From Dipylidium caninum (Eukaryota; Platyhelminthes; Cestoda; Cyclophyllidea; Dipylidiidae): a stretch of 64,000 bases of DNA. Below, in pieces: positions 9,585 through 20,026 of the stretch; within the stretch, counting starts at the first letter, position 1, and each line of letters opens with the position of its first letter. The notes under the pieces were generated by a model. The model was not told the origin of the DNA. It ran no database searches and worked only from the letters and a program-made list of their open reading frames with translations. The stretch lies in NCBI GenBank assembly GCA_017562135.1, contig QEYB01000926.1:186001-250000 (forward strand), read 5' to 3'. A program made the position numbers and the translations under genes.

Positions 9585-10198
9585 TGAGGAGCGAGAAAGG
9601 ATTAAAGCTTTTCCCGTTGCATGCGGCAAGATGTTGAAAGCATCCATCAAGGGTTTCATTCTTCACCGGTACTATAGCCTCCCTTAAAAGGCGTTGAGGG
9701 GATGCGAAAGTCTCCGGGTCGAAAAGGTCTCTTTCCCAACGCCGATCGGGTCTTCAACTCGTTCCCGAGTGGAGACGAGTGTTGTAGGTCACTCTCGTGG
9801 GATCTAATCACTTTCACCTGAACACCCTCAGCCCCGTGACCTGGCGAGGTCTCCTGCAGTACAGAGCACCACTGTGGATTGCGAGGAGCCGACTTTGCCC
9901 TCCGCTACGCACTTCAGCGCTTTTGACTTTACCCGTGGTGGAGAGAGGAAAACGGTCCAGCCGCCAGGAGAGGACCACGTCGTCTGCCCACCACCGCTTG
10001 CCAGCTCGTGCGATGGGAGGAAGGGGCGACGCGAGTAGGCGAGGAGCCCCTCACGCGTGTATTATGGCTCGGCGCCTAGTGAAGATGATGCGACACCCGC
10101 CAGTCATTTGTCAATTCACTCAGCGTTGCGCATCCCCACGGGTGACGAGGGCAGAGCCGACTCGAGGACCACATTTTCGAAAACCCGCCTCGCGTGGA

Positions 10199-10241
10199 CC
10201 AATCAGCGGCGAGCTGACTAACGCCTTCGCGAGCATAAAAG
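10199..10241 (+). promoter_or_regulatory. CCAAT + TATA promoter of 4TM gene 6
   Basis: CCAAT at 10199-10203 in GGACCAATCAGCGG, and CATAAAAG at 10234-10241. The ATG follows at 10300. Box spacing of 30 bp equals that of member 2. Confidence 0.6.
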
Positions 10242-10299
10242 ATGGGCGACTGCTCGTCGTGCAGCAGTACGAGTGGACGTGTGACAGCGTAGAAGGCGA

Positions 10300-10701
10300 A
10301 TGGACCGCAGAATCGCCTACGTGATCATCGCCCTGGTGGCAGCTCTACTCTTCTTCGTAGCAGTCGGCTATAGTGGATGGAACTGCGGTGGCAGCGCCCT
10401 TTCCGAGCGCTGTAGTCGCTTTGTGCTCTTCCGCACCACCGGAGCCCTCCTCCTCACCGCCGGCCTCCTCATCCTCATCGGCGGCGTCTTCCTCATCCTC
10501 GTCATCACCCTGGGCAGCAACTGGACGGAGATTGTGTCCACTGTGGTGGCAGTAATTGCGGCGATTCTCTCCATCGCCGGAGTCTTCTACTACTTGGACT
10601 CGCAGAACCTCTGGTCGCCCTTCATCGCCACCATCGCCATGTCGCTCACCACGGCGCTTGCCGCCATCCTCCTCTTCGATCTCATCACCTCCTACACCTG
10701 A
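10300..10701 (+). CDS. Four-transmembrane claudin-like protein, array member 6
   Basis: Intronless 133-residue protein, the clearest consensus member of the array. MDRRIAYVIIALVAALLFF forms TM1, W27-x-C29 and C38 lie in the first outer loop, and RTTGALLLTAGLL is TM2. AGVFYYLDSQ precedes LWSPFIAT then AMSL and TM4, ending ILLFDLITSYT. It is closest to members 1, 2 and 7. ATG 10300 lies 59 bp after the TATA-like box and aligns with the paralogues. Loop 1 is small (about 30 residues) compared with the roughly 50 residues of classic claudins, so a tight-junction role is not demonstrated. Confidence 0.86.
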   Translation: MDRRIAYVIIALVAALLFFVAVGYSGWNCGGSALSERCSRFVLFRTTGALLLTAGLLILIGGVFLILVITLGSNWTEIVSTVVAVIAAILSIAGVFYYLDSQNLWSPFIATIAMSLTTALAAILLFDLITSYT

Positions 10702-12085
10702 GCGGATCCAAGCGCCGCCCCTTCCCTCCCCGCTTTCCCTCCCCACGTCTGCACTCGGCCACCCTCATGTCGAATTAAGCGTTGCACTGGTAAAAGCAGA
10801 CTCTCTGCGGTCTTTCCTCTCTCTCTCTCGGGGGCAGATAAGCGCGGGCAGAAGCGGCTGAGGTGGTGTTGCCTCGGCTGCGGAGCGGGGTTTCCGCTAA
10901 GGCCTCGCTCACGTAGCCATCCATTCGGTCAGATCGGCGAAAGCCGAGACGAGACGAGGGGAGGGGAGGGGAGGGGAGGGAGGGGAAAGGCGTCCGGGAT
11001 GGAGGTGAGGGAAGGGCGGAGGGGGAGGAGGAGAGTTGAGGGGGCAGTGGTGCGGTGGCGCAGTTCCATTCCCATCGCCTGGTCAACTGGACAGAAGGCT
11101 GCGACGGCACAACATTGCTGGGTGACCCGCCAGGCTCACACTTCAGCTCGATTTGGCCACGTCGACGACTGCACACACCGTCGCCCGACAAAACAGCCCG
11201 GCGATGATTCCCGTATCCGCCTCCGCCTCCCACATCTCGTACGTGGCCTTCCGAGATCACCGCGGCGTCGGCTTCTCTCACGTAAACACTCCCTCTGCTT
11301 TGTGTGTGCTCGCAAAGCCACTGATGCGAGTGCTGCCTTGGCAACCGTGAACCGCGCGTCAGACCGCAGCGGAAGGCATAAAGCACCACTTTTTTCACAT
11401 CTTTTTACCTTAGTCAATTGCAATGACTTGCGCCGTGCAAAGTCCTTTGCACTAGTCATTTTGATTGGCGTCCACCTTTTCTTCCCCCAACAATAATTGG
11501 GAATCAGGCGAAATGTGCTACTCGGCTTGTGTAATGTCGGGTGAATGCGCGGGGGGCGGGGGCGGGGAAGAGTCGCTTTGTCACCGCGAGTAGTATTGAT
11601 TTTTAAGACTGATGTTATGCGCATATGACAAATTTCCACCGCCCTCCCACCACCCACCAGCCCCGCCCTCCAACTCCCGCCGGCGTCATCAAGACAGAGT
11701 TTTATCGATTCATCGATTGATCGATCGGGTCGAATCGAGTCGAGTCGAGTTCATGTGTGCGATATATGAAGGTGAAGGGGGGCGGGGCGGGGCGGGGCGG
11801 GGCGGGGCGGGGACGGTGGTTGGTGGGTGGCAGAGTGGGGGTCTGCGAGACGCGACGAGGCAGGTGAAAAGTTTCTCACCGCCGAATGGCCATTCCGAGG
11901 CCGCAAGGCAGATGCACAACCGCCGATGATATCGGCGATGGCGGTGCGCGGGAGGGCGGGTGAGGAGGGCGGGGGTCACACGCGACGAGTGAGACGAGAA
12001 GGAAGAGAGGAAGAACAAATTAAAACAAGAGGGAGGTGGAGGGGAAGGAATTGGCCCTTCCCCCCGCCGAGGGGGTGGGAGGCGT
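10702..12085. other. Intergenic between 4TM genes 6 and 7, with G-rich repeats
   Basis: No gene recognised. Contains (GGGGA)n at 10957-10986 and (GGGGC)n at 11777-11812, both potential G-quadruplex sequences, and a CGAT/CGAGT-rich palindromic patch near 11705-11750. Confidence 0.55.
11777..11812 (+). repeat. (GGGGC)n tandem repeat, potential G-quadruplex
   Basis: Seven uninterrupted four-G or longer runs separated by single C bases on the plus strand. It lies between the convergent array members 6 and 7. Confidence 0.9.
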
Positions 12086-12484
12086 TTAGCGTCTAAAGAG
12101 GAGGTCTAAGACGAGGATAATGGAGAGGGCGGTGCTGAGGGTCATGGCGGAGGTGGCAAAACTCGGCGACCAGATCCTGGTGAACCTGTGGTAGTGGAAG
12201 ACGCCGGCCATGGAGAGGATCGTCGCGACAATGGTGAACACGCAGCTGAGGACCTCGCTCCAGAAGAAGCCCAAGAAAATCTTGACGGTGAGGAAGATGG
12301 TTGCGAGGAAGATGGCCACACCCGAGGTCAAAATGAGGATGCCGAACACTTTGAGTTCAGGGATCAGGGTGCACGGTGCCGCGAGAATCCAGCTCCCGCA
12401 CCCCCAGCCCTCGTAGCCGAAGGCCAGGAAGAACAGGAAGGCCGCGATGAGGGCGATGATGAAGAGGCTTATTCGTCGATTCAT
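12086..12484 (-). CDS. Four-transmembrane claudin-like protein, array member 7 (inverted)
   Basis: Intronless 132-residue protein, the only array member on the minus strand and convergent with member 6. MNRRISLFIIALIAAFLFF forms TM1, W27-x-C29 and C38 are at the array positions, and IWSPSFAT then AMTL introduces TM4. It ends ILVLDLLFRR with a dibasic tail. The open frame extends 43 codons upstream through a GTC/CTT microsatellite that would encode a run of Asp, Glu and Lys. ATG 12484 is chosen instead because the TATA box at 12558-12566 places transcription start inside that repeat and because the residues then align with members 2 and 6. Confidence 0.84.
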   Translation of the reverse strand: MNRRISLFIIALIAAFLFFLAFGYEGWGCGSWILAAPCTLIPELKVFGILILTSGVAIFLATIFLTVKIFLGFFWSEVLSCVFTIVATILSMAGVFHYHRFTRIWSPSFATSAMTLSTALSIILVLDLLFRR

Positions 12485-12503
12485 CACGTTGTCCTCCTCC
12501 TCC

Positions 12504-12557
12504 TTCTCCTTCTTCTTCTTCTTCTTCTCCTCCTCCTCGTCGTCGTCGTCGTCGTCG
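12504..12557 (-). repeat. Trinucleotide repeats in the 5' leader of 4TM gene 7
   Basis: CTT/CTC and GTC trinucleotide runs on plus correspond to AAG/GAG and GAC runs on the transcript strand. They lie between the TATA box and the start codon, so part is likely 5' UTR. Confidence 0.7.
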
Positions 12558-12566
12558 CCTTTTATA
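12558..12566 (-). promoter_or_regulatory. TATA box of 4TM gene 7
   Basis: TATAAAAGG on the minus strand, 74 bp upstream of the ATG at 12484. This is one of the best TATA matches in the array and decides against the upstream in-frame extension. Confidence 0.7.
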
Positions 12567-15500
12567 GTTGTGGCGGCGGGCTGGAGAGCACTCACATGCG
12601 CGCACACACGCACGGACTTTCAGCCGGCCCCGAGGTCAGCCTGAGTTCAGTGCAGTGCTCTCGCACACACGCACACACGCACGCACGCACGCATCTTCTT
12701 CTTCTTTCCCCGTGGATGAGCAGAATCCAGTCAGCCAACCGCCTTCGCCCGCTAATCGGCGGGAGTGCGTAGCCCGGCGGGGGAGGGGGCGGGTTGTCCA
12801 GGTCAAAACGGGACGCCGGTCGTCGCCTCCCCCGCCGGCCCCGCCGCGAGTGACATGCGCTGCGTGCTGCAGACGGCCAGTCGGAGGCGAGGAGAGGAGG
12901 TGCCGCGCGGCGACTGATGCGATTAAAGTCGCCAACCTTGTTGGGGAGGCGAACGGAAAGCCTCTTCTCACGGGCCGAGGGGGCGGCGGCGTCTCTGTGC
13001 CCCGCAGGCAGGACTCTTCGCACCGCGTCGTCCGCGCGTGGTGCAGCCACCACGTGGGAATCTTCCTCTTCTCCCCTTTCTTCCTGTCTGAACGCGCGCG
13101 CGCGCGTGTGTGTGTGTGTGCAAGTGCCGGTGTTACAAAGTGCTTCGCCGATTTGAGGCCCGCGATGACGCTGTGCATGATGGACGACCTCGGAAGGTTG
13201 ACATTTTAGAGTATCTGTGGCGTACCCCTTTAGGATTGGTCACGACGCTTCTTTGCTCACCTAAATCTTCCATGCTGCGAGAGGAGGCGAAGAGCCTCAC
13301 TTCCGCCCGCCCTTCCTGCCGCGCGCGGACACATTAGCCGGACGAGGAGGCGGAGGCGGAGGAGGGCCGAAATGCTCCCGCGAATCGACTGATTGCCCCC
13401 CCCCGCCGCCGCCGCCGCCGCCTCCCCCCTCCGGGTGCCAGTCAGGCGCAAAAGCCGCAAAAATGTTGGCGACTTTGGAGACCGAGAGGCGGGCACACGC
13501 ACACGCGTCGTCCCCCTCCGCCGCGTTCCCGCTCATGCGGGCGCTTGGGTTTGCGTCCTCGGGCGGGTCACCGCAGCACGAGGAGAAGCGAGAAAAAGCG
13601 GAGGCGAAAAGAAAGCAGGCGACTGCAACCGCCTGCACCCGGCGCCACGGGCCCAGTCCCAACGCCGACGCCTCCGCCGCGGCTCCTCGCCGGCTCACTC
13701 GGAGTTGCGTAGCCTCCAACTAAGCGGGGGAGGAGGAGGGGGAGATGTCTCGGACGGCCTTCAGACCTTCAGGCGACACGTGGTCCCGCCCGCCTCCGAG
13801 ACAACGGTGCACAATTTGAACCGCCCCACGACGCGAACACCACCCCGACGAAGAGGGAGGCGCAGAGCGGGGCGATCCGCCACCCCCTGCCTGTGCAGTT
13901 AGGGGGAAGACGCGCGTTGAAGGACGCGAGGATGAGCAAGAGGCCCCGTAGAACGTGATTTGCGCCACGGGAATGATGTGAGGCCTGCGCCGTGAGGGCG
14001 AAGGGGAGACCCGCGGCTGCGACCGACCGGGTGCGCCGCCGCTTTACAGCGCGTAGGCGGGGCGGGGAGGAAAGGAAAAGTGGGGCCGCTCGTCTGTCGG
14101 GGCAGTGGCCTCGGCCTTCTTTCGACTCGTTGGTGAGGGGGGGGGGGGGGGGAACCACGAATGAACCGCTCAACTCCCGCCTCCGACTCCGCCCCCGCCC
14201 GTCTCTCGCCGCAATATACTGCTGAAAGCGAGGCCAGGAGGCAAAACGACTGACGATGATGCACAGAGTGCTGCCGTGAACGCGGGCCAGTGGAGGGGAA
14301 TGAAACATGAGCCCCACCGGAAGGCGGAGGCCAAAAACGCGTCCCCGGCCAGCCGACTGGGACCAGAGGCGGCCTCGCCAGACCTTTCCACACTCTGCGA
14401 CGGTGTCAGCTCGCGGCGAAAGGGGCAGTCGAGTCTCGCAAGGGCCAAAGGCAACCGGGCGCGGAGAGGACTACCAGGAGAACACGAAAAGGCGGCATGT
14501 TTTAACAGTACACCCAAGTGATCCGGGCATTTTCACATCACGAGGGCTACACCATCACCTCCGCGGCGCGATAATCGCCTTGTCCCCAAAATCACACACA
14601 CACACACACACACACACACGTAAACCAAGAGAGAAAAACACAAATCGTGCAAGCCTCGTGTCCTGCAGGTAGACGTAGACTTTATTTCACACAACCACGT
14701 GTTAATTTAATTGGAAAAGGCGTAAGAAATCTCCAGAAAGTGGTGCAATCGTTGGAAAGATACGCGCCTAATTGAAGGGGTGACTTTCAAATGGATAATT
14801 AAATAGAAAATTCGTCATGTGAGCGAAATTGCACGAAAAACAGGACCGGAGAAGCGAGGGAAAGAGAAGACGAGGCGGGATGAGGCGACAGACAGAGTTG
14901 GGAGGTCGCATTTACGCTGGGGAGGAGAAGCTACGATAAAAAAAAAGTGTCAAGAGCCCAGCAGACGTCTGACGCCTCGAGACGCCCTTCACAGGCAGTG
15001 AGAAGGGGACAGCAGGCGTCAGAGGGGGAGAGGGAGGTTGAAGCCGCGTCGGGACCTTGGAGAACACGGCGAATGCCAGAGACAAGGTGAGGATGGTGAG
15101 TTCAGACAGGCGAGAGGAGCTCGAGCGAAGAAAAGGCGCCCTGACAGTGTTTTAATTAGTAACGTCAACTTGGATGACACATGATTATGAAGAGCGGGTG
15201 GGCTGAGAGAGAGAGAGAGTAGTTGCGGTGGGAGGAGGGGGGACTGGTACGGTGGGAGAAGGAATCACAAGCACCAGAAGATAATAAAAAGAGGCCCCGT
15301 TCTCAGTCCTCAAAGCCTCAATCTCCTCCGTGTGCAGAAAAATTGACTCGACGGTATGGGAAAGTCTCCTGCTCTTCGCAGTTGGCTTGATTTTCACCCC
15401 TACCTTCGACCTAAACTAGGCTCGTGGCAGAGGAAGTGAAGATGACACCGCATCCGCCTCCACCTCCTCCTGCAGTTCTACAATGAAATTTGAGTCCACC

Positions 15501-15771
15501 CACCGTTTGTACTTACGTCAAATCTACTTCTCCGTCTTTCCCCCGCACTCCTCTTGGTCGGAGGTGGGGAGAGTTTCACATCATTGCATAAAATTCCACT
15601 CAAAGCCCAGCGAGGCAACCGCATAGGAAAGTGGATGAGAACAAATCGCAAGTTAACTGGTACGTTTTTAAAGGAATACAACAGGAGAATTCAAGCCACC
15701 ATCAGCACGTATCAAAGTATTAGCAGAAGCGATACCGGTTACTCAGTGGTCTAGGTGAAAAAGGTCAATGT
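12567..15771. other. Intergenic, GC-rich with CA repeats and homopolymer runs
   Basis: No gene recognised. It contains short CA/GT tracts near 12660 and 13105, a C/CCG run near 13397-13423, a G run near 14137-14152 and (CA)n at 14593-14619. Plus-strand TTTATT at 14681-14686 is a possible distal poly(A) signal for the minus-strand gene at 15828. Confidence 0.5.
14593..14619 (+). repeat. (CA)n microsatellite
   Basis: About 27 bp of perfect CA dinucleotide repeat downstream of the dynein light intermediate chain gene. Confidence 0.9.
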
Positions 15772-15777
15772 TTTAAT
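15772..15777 (-). terminator. Candidate ATTAAA poly(A) signal of the dynein LIC gene
   Basis: ATTAAA on the minus strand 51 bp beyond the stop codon at 15828. A canonical AATAAA lies 1.1 kb further away at 14681-14686. Confidence 0.4.
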
Positions 15778-15827
15778 GAGTGAAATCAGGGAGAGAGAGT
15801 GAGAGAGAGAGCAGGAGAGAAGCAAGT

Positions 15828-18800
15828 TCACTGGACTTGGGAGGTTTTTTCGCCCAGGCCTTGAGAGCCACCATCCAATGCCTCCTTGGAGGTTCGCGCC
15901 AAACGTTCCAACTCCGATTGCATCTCTTTGGTCGTCAATGTGGCGGGATCGGTGAGACCTGTTAAAAAGAAGAGGCACAGGCATAACAAGAGGGCAAAAA
16001 TTCCCAACCGATCAACAACGCGCACCGTTGAGTGTAAGTACCGGCTACTAATTATAATTAAGTAGCACGACAAGCAAACATAGAATGTAATTAGAATGGA
16101 GAGTTAGTTTGCAAAAAAGGGAAAAAATTACAAAGGTTAGAACAAACTAACCGCCTGTCTCAGACCCCGGGCCAGAGGATGAATTTGTTGGAAGCGTGGG
16201 ATTTTGACGGACGGAGGGTCCCTTACTGAGAAGGTTGTTGAAGAAACTCGCCAAGACCTTTTCTGATGAACTGCCTGAGAGACCACCGGCAATACCGGCC
16301 CCGGAGGACTAACAAAAATAAAAACGCAACAACGGTAGGACAAGTGGAGACAGCAGACCTAATAAACTGTGGGGTGAGAGCGGAGAGAAAGGCTTGAACA
16401 AATTCTTAATTGTATGGAAGAAAATTAAGAAACACAAAATGGGTTGCAACGGACGTCCATTTGCTGTAATTTACGTGGGGATTTTGTGTAAGCCTCTGCG
16501 CCCACCGGTGCGACTGCTGATGGATTCTCCACTCCACACAGAAATGACTCGGCCGACGACAGCGGAAAAGAAGACGAATCCCCTGCTTCCCCCCACCCCG
16601 CACACTCTCTCCACTCAAGCCGCCTCCCTCTCAAGTCATTTCAGAGGAGTCTGCAGGGAACCAGACCGCCCACCACCACCACCACACAGGTGAGATCACA
16701 CAACACGCTCAAACTCGGCTTATCAACGCTCACCTGTCCCCCAACACACATGCCGATTATTAGAAGACAAGCGTTCTTGCGAAGAGGTGAAATCCTCCCG
16801 TGTACACCTTGTTCAAGACGAAACGAGATTACTGAGTCTGCATAGGACACCGCGATCACCTTAGGGCCTCGGAGTTGGGGTCACGGTGGCATTGAATGAA
16901 AAGGGCTGACGAGGACTTACGCGATTCCGTGAAACAGAACCCGAAGAGGGTCGACTAGTAGGCGAGCCGGAAATATCGAGGCTGGACGATTGTTCGTGTA
17001 ACTCTGTCCCATTTTCGCCTGTCGCACTGGCCGCATTGTCGCGTTGTAGGGCGGTGTAGAGACGAGTGAGGAAAAGCTGAAACGGAGGGGAGGGAGGGTG
17101 GGGAACAATTACTCAGTCAAAGAGTAAGATTGAAAGGCGTGTTTAACGAAATATTGCAGTTAGAAGGGTGCAGAGAGAGAGAGAGACAGAGGGAGGGTGG
17201 ACAGGATGATCAATTTAACTTGGAGAAACAAGGTTTTTGTCAAAAAACAGACAAACACCCACCTGATCATCCATAGCAGTGACTTCTTGCTCCTCACTGG
17301 TACTTTTCCCCTCCTCCTTGGGCTTGGGAACCACTTTTGAGAAGTCCTCCCCAGGACAGTATTTCGTTAGATTCTGCTCCAACAAACCGATCTTATTCAA
17401 GCTATCCCAACCGGCGGGGCTAAAATTTACAAGTGGTTGGCCTTTGTCTCTCAACCTGGCAAGTAGGGCAGCCCCGGCTTTTTAGCAATCCGAGGCCGGA
17501 GCTCGAGGGAGGGGAGGCGGGGGAGGGGGGAAGACGACGATGATGAAGTAGGAGGCGACAGAAGTAAGGACGGATGTCGGACAAAAGGCTTGCAATTTGT
17601 CGACTCGAAAAAAAGGAAAAGAAAGCAGAGTTGACTTACATGAAGACACTGTCCTTGTCGATGACGTAGGCATTTTGTGTGAACGGAAAGCCGTAAATAC
17701 GGTGCTGTAAGTAGTTGCTCAACAAGCCGCAGTTTTTGCCGTTCTTGGCGGAGACATAAATGAGAGCAGCACCGTCTTTGAGAAGGAGAAAAAGGGGAAA
17801 AAGAAAAAGGGGTGATGGACAAAGAACTACCAAATAGGCGAGGAATGAAGAAGACCGAGACTTACAGGAAAGACAAAATCGACGGATATGCATTTGAACT
17901 ATATCGTATTGTTCTTCACTCATCTTATCCTTCCTCTCCAAATCGTCCATAACGTCAGTCTGCAGACGTGAAGTCAAATAAAAAGCGAGTAAAACAGACC
18001 GATTTACGAGGCAATCCGAGCATCGAGAACCACTCAACACCTCGTCCTGGCTAATTTTGTAAAATTAAGTGGAATGGAGGAGAGAGAGAGACGTGTTGAC
18101 TGAAACACGGTGATTATTTAGGAGGCCTGTTCTCACAGGCTGTGGTAGCAGACTGCGAGCGCAAATGGATTCAGGGCCGATGGAGCACTCAGCACCCCGA
18201 CAATCCTGCACAAGAAGGCAGGTGTGAGAATTTATTCTTCTCTACTTGCGACTACAGTTAAATCACCGTGGTGTGAATTTCGCAGTTTTGACTTAAATGC
18301 GGTTAGACGATGTCGGGGAGGTAAAGTATCCCAGTTGCCGTGCTCACCTCCGACCTACCTCAGAATGGGTGGAACACTCTATTTCTCGCCAAAACATCTT
18401 AAAATCCACGAATGTAAATACCAAGTAATGGTAGTTTTGGCCGAAGGAGACTTCCTCTGAGAACGAAGGGCTAACGAAAGTGATAAGCGCTGGTAGATGT
18501 TAGTTACCCAACAGTTTAAGTAAGTGAGCAGCTCATGAGATGACAAACAATCTTGTGAGACCATAAGCCACAATATAAATGGCTGAAGTTGTATACAACG
18601 TCACACGAAACTACTTTCGTCTAAAGAACGAGTTTAAAAAAGACAACAGAGGGAAAAAACACTCACCTTGGTGACAACAACCACCAGCGGAATACCGAGA
18701 TTATTGATGAGAGCACCAGGAGTGATGGGTAATTCTTTGAGCACCTCTGAAGCCGTCCTCTTCATCTTTTTCTTCACACTTTCCGTTCCCTCGCCCTCCA

Positions 18801-20026
18801 CTTCATCACCGTCGATGCCTCCACTGTCTTCCTCCCCGTCTTCATCCAGAAGAGGAGTAGGAGATTTTTGTTTTTTGCGGAGGCCGCCCAATCCAAGAAG
18901 GGCTGCGGTGGCCGGATGAAGGGGATTCCCACCGATTGCGGCCATTGTGGCTGGACGAGAGGGCTGAACGGCTGGCGACGGGGGTGCATGGGCACCGGTG
19001 CCTTTAGGACTCTCTTCGTTATCGTTACCGCCATCACCAGGATTATTAACAGCGTGTAAATGTAAGCTGTCTGGTTCGATGTACTCACGAAAGTGACGGA
19101 CAACTGGGAGGAATAAAGGATACTGTTTAAGAGACAGATGAAAATGGCTAGAAGATATACTGACAACCTATCTCAAAGAAACTAAATACTGCATGAATGG
19201 ATTAAGTATCTTCAGATATAATATTTTCAACCAGTAAAGATAGCAAAAATCAAGTTGGGACGATAAACAGAAGAAGTGGAACGAGGTACAAAATCTCTAT
19301 GATTACCACAATTTATTTAGTCGATTCCGAAAATAACTCACATTTCGTCAGGCTTATTTTATTTGACCACATGTTTTTTTACTAATAAGGCTCGAAATAT
19401 GCCAATATAACTATAAAATAATTGAAAGAGAAAACCGAGTGTCTATACACAGGTAAGATGTGAGGATATGAAACGAACTTACGGCTATCCTTGTATTCTT
19501 GCATATCTTCAACGTCAATATCCATACTTTTTATGTATGTCTCCAAAGCGTTGGTCCACTTCTCTAATTCCTCCATAATGTTCCAAGGCCTCTCCATATC
19601 CACTACAATCACGACCATACGGTCTTCAAAGTTTTTCTTGTCCAGAGGAAATTTAAGGTATGGCACGAATGTCAGATCCCCATCAAGGATCCACACACCC
19701 AATCTTGTTTGATCTAAGAATATTAAAGTGTATTTCAAGAGTACCATCCGTGGCCTCATCCCTGATGTCCACATAGTGGTATTCGATAGCCGGACTCTTA
19801 GGAGGAAGATTTTTATGGCTCAAGCGACATGCAAGGGTACTCTTCCCTGACCCATAATCACCCAGCACAATAAGTCCCTTGTTCTGAGGAAGTTTGCCAA
19901 TACGAGCATTAGCGACCTCTTTCAAGATTGATGACCTAGTCGGGTGTTAAAGCACGCTATAAAATACCATAAATGGGAGGAATCCTCGGCGCTATCGACG
20001 GCGACGGCTTCTGCCTCTACAACCAT
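15828..20026 (-). CDS. DYNC1LI: Cytoplasmic dynein 1 light intermediate chain, 10 exons
   Basis: Subunit of the cytoplasmic dynein-1 motor: its Ras-like domain binds the heavy chain and its C-terminus binds cargo adaptors. Exons (minus, in order): 20026-19968, 19935-19745, 19713-19483, 19103-18667, 17959-17866, 17775-17640, 17419-17263, 17076-16921, 16308-16152, 15958-15828. All junctions are GT-AG and frames close exactly, giving 582 residues (vertebrate LICs are about 490-525). Seen: LWSSILKEV at 19-27, P-loop GDYGSGKST at 45-53, DDQTRLGVWILDGD after it, NNLGIPLVVVVTK, HIRRFCL, YGAALIYVSAKN, IYGFPF and PAGWD. KVLASFFNNLLSK near 503-515 matches the adaptor-binding helix of LIC1. A long acidic, low-complexity insert fills exon 4. 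The first two introns are only 32 and 31 bp. ATG 20026 is inferred from the first exon and is the least certain point. Confidence 0.93.

Noticed and set aside
11705..11750. CGATTGATCGATCGGGTCGAATCGAG patch considered as a tRNA B-box
   Set aside because: No cloverleaf could be drawn. It is a simple CGAT/CGAGT repeat.
12485..12613. Asp/Glu/Lys-rich N-terminal extension of 4TM gene 7
   Set aside because: It comes from trinucleotide repeats, and the TATA box at 12558-12566 lies inside it.
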